DNA of 6,792 nt from an uncultured Hyphomicrobiales bacterium (GTDB lineage: Bacteria > Pseudomonadota > Alphaproteobacteria > Rhizobiales > Xanthobacteraceae). The stretch is from positions 1 through 6,792 of the forward strand of contig CAITEM010000625.1 in NCBI GenBank assembly GCA_903891395.1, written 5' to 3'. A model generated the notes under the pieces. It was not told the origin of the DNA. It did not search any database and worked only from the letters and a program-made list of their open reading frames with translations. This document shows, in pieces, positions 5,240-6,792 of this stretch. The first letter of the stretch is position 1. Each line of letters opens with the position of its first letter. Position numbers and translations under genes: made by a program.

Positions 5240-6675
5240 GCAATCTTTTCCCTTCGCCCGGCAGAGCGTTGAGCAGTGATCGCGTGCATAGAATGTTCGG
5301 CGTTGCGCACGTCCGGCGACGGCATCTTCTGGATCGTATGGACCGATCGGCCCCAACCCTTGGTATTGGCCAGGACGCGGTCTTTCATGACAAAGCGCCC
5401 GCGCACCAATGTGTGCACCGGCAGGCCTTTGATCTTGCAGCCATCCCAGGGCGAGATCTTCGAGCGCGACTGTATTTCGGCATCGCGAATGACGTGGTCG
5501 CGGCCGAGATCGACCATGGCGATATCGGCGTCGGCGCCAGGCTGCAGCGAGCCTTTGCGCGGGAACAGGCCCCAGATGCGCGCCGGATTGTAGCTGCTCA
5601 TGCGCACGTAGTCGCAGATCGACATGCGCCCGGCATTGACCTCGTTGAGCATCAACGGCATTTGCGTCTCGACACCGGGAAAACCGCAATCGACGGTCCA
5701 GATGTCGTTGCGGGTCTTCTCTTCGGGCGTATGCGGCGCATGATCGGTCGCGATCATGTCAATGCTGCCGTCCAGCAAAGCGGCCCATATCGGCGCCTGA
5801 TTGCGCGCCTCGCGCACCGGCGGGTTGACGGCAATCACGCCGGGCACGCGGTCATAGTCCTCGGTCGACAGCAGCAGATAATGCGGACATGTCTCGCCAG
5901 TAATATCGACGCCGCGCGCCTTGGCCTCCCGCAGCGGCCGCAACTCGTCGGCCGACGAGATATGCAGGATATGGATGCGGGCGCCGGTCCATTCGGCAAG
6001 AATGGCGGCGCGACTGACCGCTTCGACGGCGACCACCGGGGGCCGCGCGGCAAGGTGTGCGAACTGATCGTGGATGCCCGCGGCCATCAGCCGCTTCTGC
6101 CGCCGCTCCATGATGTCGTTGGTCTCGGCGTGCAGCGAAATCCGCTTGCCGGTCGGAGCGACGACCTCGAAGGCCTCCAGCATCGCGCCCGTGGACGGCG
6201 ACGGAATCTTGCCGAAGGTATTGCCCATGTAACATTTGAAGCCGATGACACCGCCTGCGACCAAAGCGGGTACCGCCTCGATGGTGTCGTCGCCGAGCAG
6301 GCCATAGAGGCCGAAATCGACATGCGCCTTGCTGGCGGCGATCTTGTGTTTTTCGGCGAGAATGTCCGCCGTGCCGGTCGGCGGAATGGTGTTGGGCATA
6401 TCGAATACGGTGGTCACGCCGCCGAAGGCCGCCGCGGCCGTGCCGCTTTCCCAGTCTTCCTTGTGCGGATAGCCCGGATCGCGAAAGTGCACGTGAACGT
6501 CGATGGCGCCGGGCAGAATATGCAAGCCCTTGGCGTCGAAGATTTCGATCGCCTGCGGCATCGCGGCGGCAGCGCCGATAGCGAGCACACGGCCGTCCTT
6601 GATGGCAATGCTGGCGTCGATCACCGTATCCGGCGAAACCACCTTGCCGTTATGAATGACGAGATCGGCTGTCAT
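5236..6675 (-). CDS. Cyclic amidohydrolase, dihydroorotase/allantoinase family
   Basis: This 479-residue metal-dependent hydrolase of the amidohydrolase superfamily would open a cyclic amide or ureide ring in the cytoplasm. Metal ligands expected for the family are visible: H61 and H63 (DVHVHFRDPG), K147 (GFKCYMG, a candidate carbamylated bridging lysine), H182 (SLHAE), H238 (ILHISS) and D311 (IATDHAPH). R65 (HxHxR) and N95 (MPNT) match the residues that hold the substrate carboxylate in dihydroorotases, and NPPVR at 284-288 and DHAPHTPEEK at 311-320 are also dihydroorotase-like. The C-terminal KISPW...LVRGRFVMKD region resembles allantoinases. The ATG at 6675 is used. GTG at 6687 would give a 4-bp GTGA overlap with the upstream dehydrogenase stop and is nearly as likely; no strong ribosome-binding site separates them. 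Location in an importer operon points to catabolism or salvage, not a house-keeping pyrC role, but the exact substrate is uncertain. Confidence 0.88.
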   Translation of the reverse strand: MTADLVIHNGKVVSPDTVIDASIAIKDGRVLAIGAAAAMPQAIEIFDAKGLHILPGAIDVHVHFRDPGYPHKEDWESGTAAAAFGGVTTVFDMPNTIPPTGTADILAEKHKIAASKAHVDFGLYGLLGDDTIEAVPALVAGGVIGFKCYMGNTFGKIPSPSTGAMLEAFEVVAPTGKRISLHAETNDIMERRQKRLMAAGIHDQFAHLAARPPVVAVEAVSRAAILAEWTGARIHILHISSADELRPLREAKARGVDITGETCPHYLLLSTEDYDRVPGVIAVNPPVREARNQAPIWAALLDGSIDMIATDHAPHTPEEKTRNDIWTVDCGFPGVETQMPLMLNEVNAGRMSICDYVRMSSYNPARIWGLFPRKGSLQPGADADIAMVDLGRDHVIRDAEIQSRSKISPWDGCKIKGLPVHTLVRGRFVMKDRVLANTKGWGRSVHTIQKMPSPDVRNAEHSMHAITAQRSAGRREKIA

Positions 6676-6683
6676 GGCGGTGC

Positions 6684-6792
6684 TCACAGCATGGCCCAAC
6701 CGCCATCGACCGGCAGATCGGCGCCGGTGATCTGGCGCGAGACGTCGCTGGCCAGGAACAGGCAGGCATTGGCGACATCGGCATCGACGAGA
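6684..6792 (-). CDS. Short-chain dehydrogenase/reductase, C-terminal end only
   Basis: Reading the minus strand from the window edge gives 35 residues ending at the TGA at 6684-6686. They contain DVANACLFLASD, then SRQITGADLPVDGG and a final WAML, which is the characteristic C-terminus of classical SDR enzymes (the FLASD...ITG...VDGG pattern). These are soluble NAD(P)-dependent oxidoreductases of about 250 residues. The nucleotide-binding glycine motif and the YxxxK catalytic pair lie beyond the window. The stop lies 8 bases upstream of the ATG chosen for the amidohydrolase, or overlaps its alternative GTG start, so the two genes are almost certainly co-transcribed. The enzyme may act on the same imported compound, or on its ring-opened product. 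The substrate is unknown. Confidence 0.85.
   Translation of the reverse strand, partial: LVDADVANACLFLASDVSRQITGADLPVDGGWAML

Noticed and set aside
5240..5689. N-terminal extension of the ABC ATPase to an upstream start at 5689
   Set aside because: This part overlaps the amidohydrolase gene in another frame and carries no ABC content. The ATG at 5239 has a ribosome-binding site, an ATGA overlap and the normal family length.
6676..6699. Amidohydrolase start at the TTG at 6699
   Set aside because: It would overlap the dehydrogenase gene by 16 bases with a rare start codon. The family N-terminus (ADLVIHNGKVV) fits the ATG at 6675, or the GTG at 6687.

Overview
The window (6792 bp) is GC-rich chromosomal DNA, densely packed with short intergenic gaps. 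Gene content and protein style suggest an alphaproteobacterium of the Bradyrhizobium/Rhodopseudomonas group. That assignment rests on recalled protein similarity, codon style and one palindrome type, not on a marker gene. Two solute-import operons converge on a shared hairpin near 2525-2555.

Left half, plus strand (1-2487): the 3' end of a periplasmic solute-binding protein gene (family-1, sugar-type) is followed by two permeases of the MalF/UgpA and MalG/UgpE kind. A 12-bp perfect palindrome lies between the binding-protein gene and the first permease. The junction between the two permeases is unusual. An 88-bp segment separates two near-copies of the same stop/start junction. The last ten codons of permease 1 are repeated with only third-position changes, and a 31-codon reading frame bridges the two copies. 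No ATPase for this importer is in the window.

Right half, minus strand (6792 down to 2563), in transcription order: the C-terminus of a short-chain dehydrogenase/reductase, a dihydroorotase/allantoinase-family cyclic amidohydrolase, an ABC ATPase, an SsuC/TauC/ThiX-type permease and an NMT1/THI5-type periplasmic binding protein. Amidohydrolase/ATPase and ATPase/permease overlap by four bases (ATGA), and the dehydrogenase and amidohydrolase genes abut or overlap. This is therefore almost certainly one operon: an importer (binding protein, permease, ATPase) plus two enzymes that could oxidise or reduce and hydrolyse the imported compound. The amidohydrolase combines the HxHxR and MPN residues typical of dihydroorotases with a lysine at the metal-bridging position. 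A cyclic amide or pyrimidine-like substrate carrying a carboxylate is a reasonable but untested guess.

No RNA genes, CRISPR arrays, transposases or phage genes were seen. No intergenic stretch exceeds 90 bp, so there are no long unexplained gaps. I found no clearly new multi-gene system. The most unusual element is the duplicated permease junction at 1448-1568.
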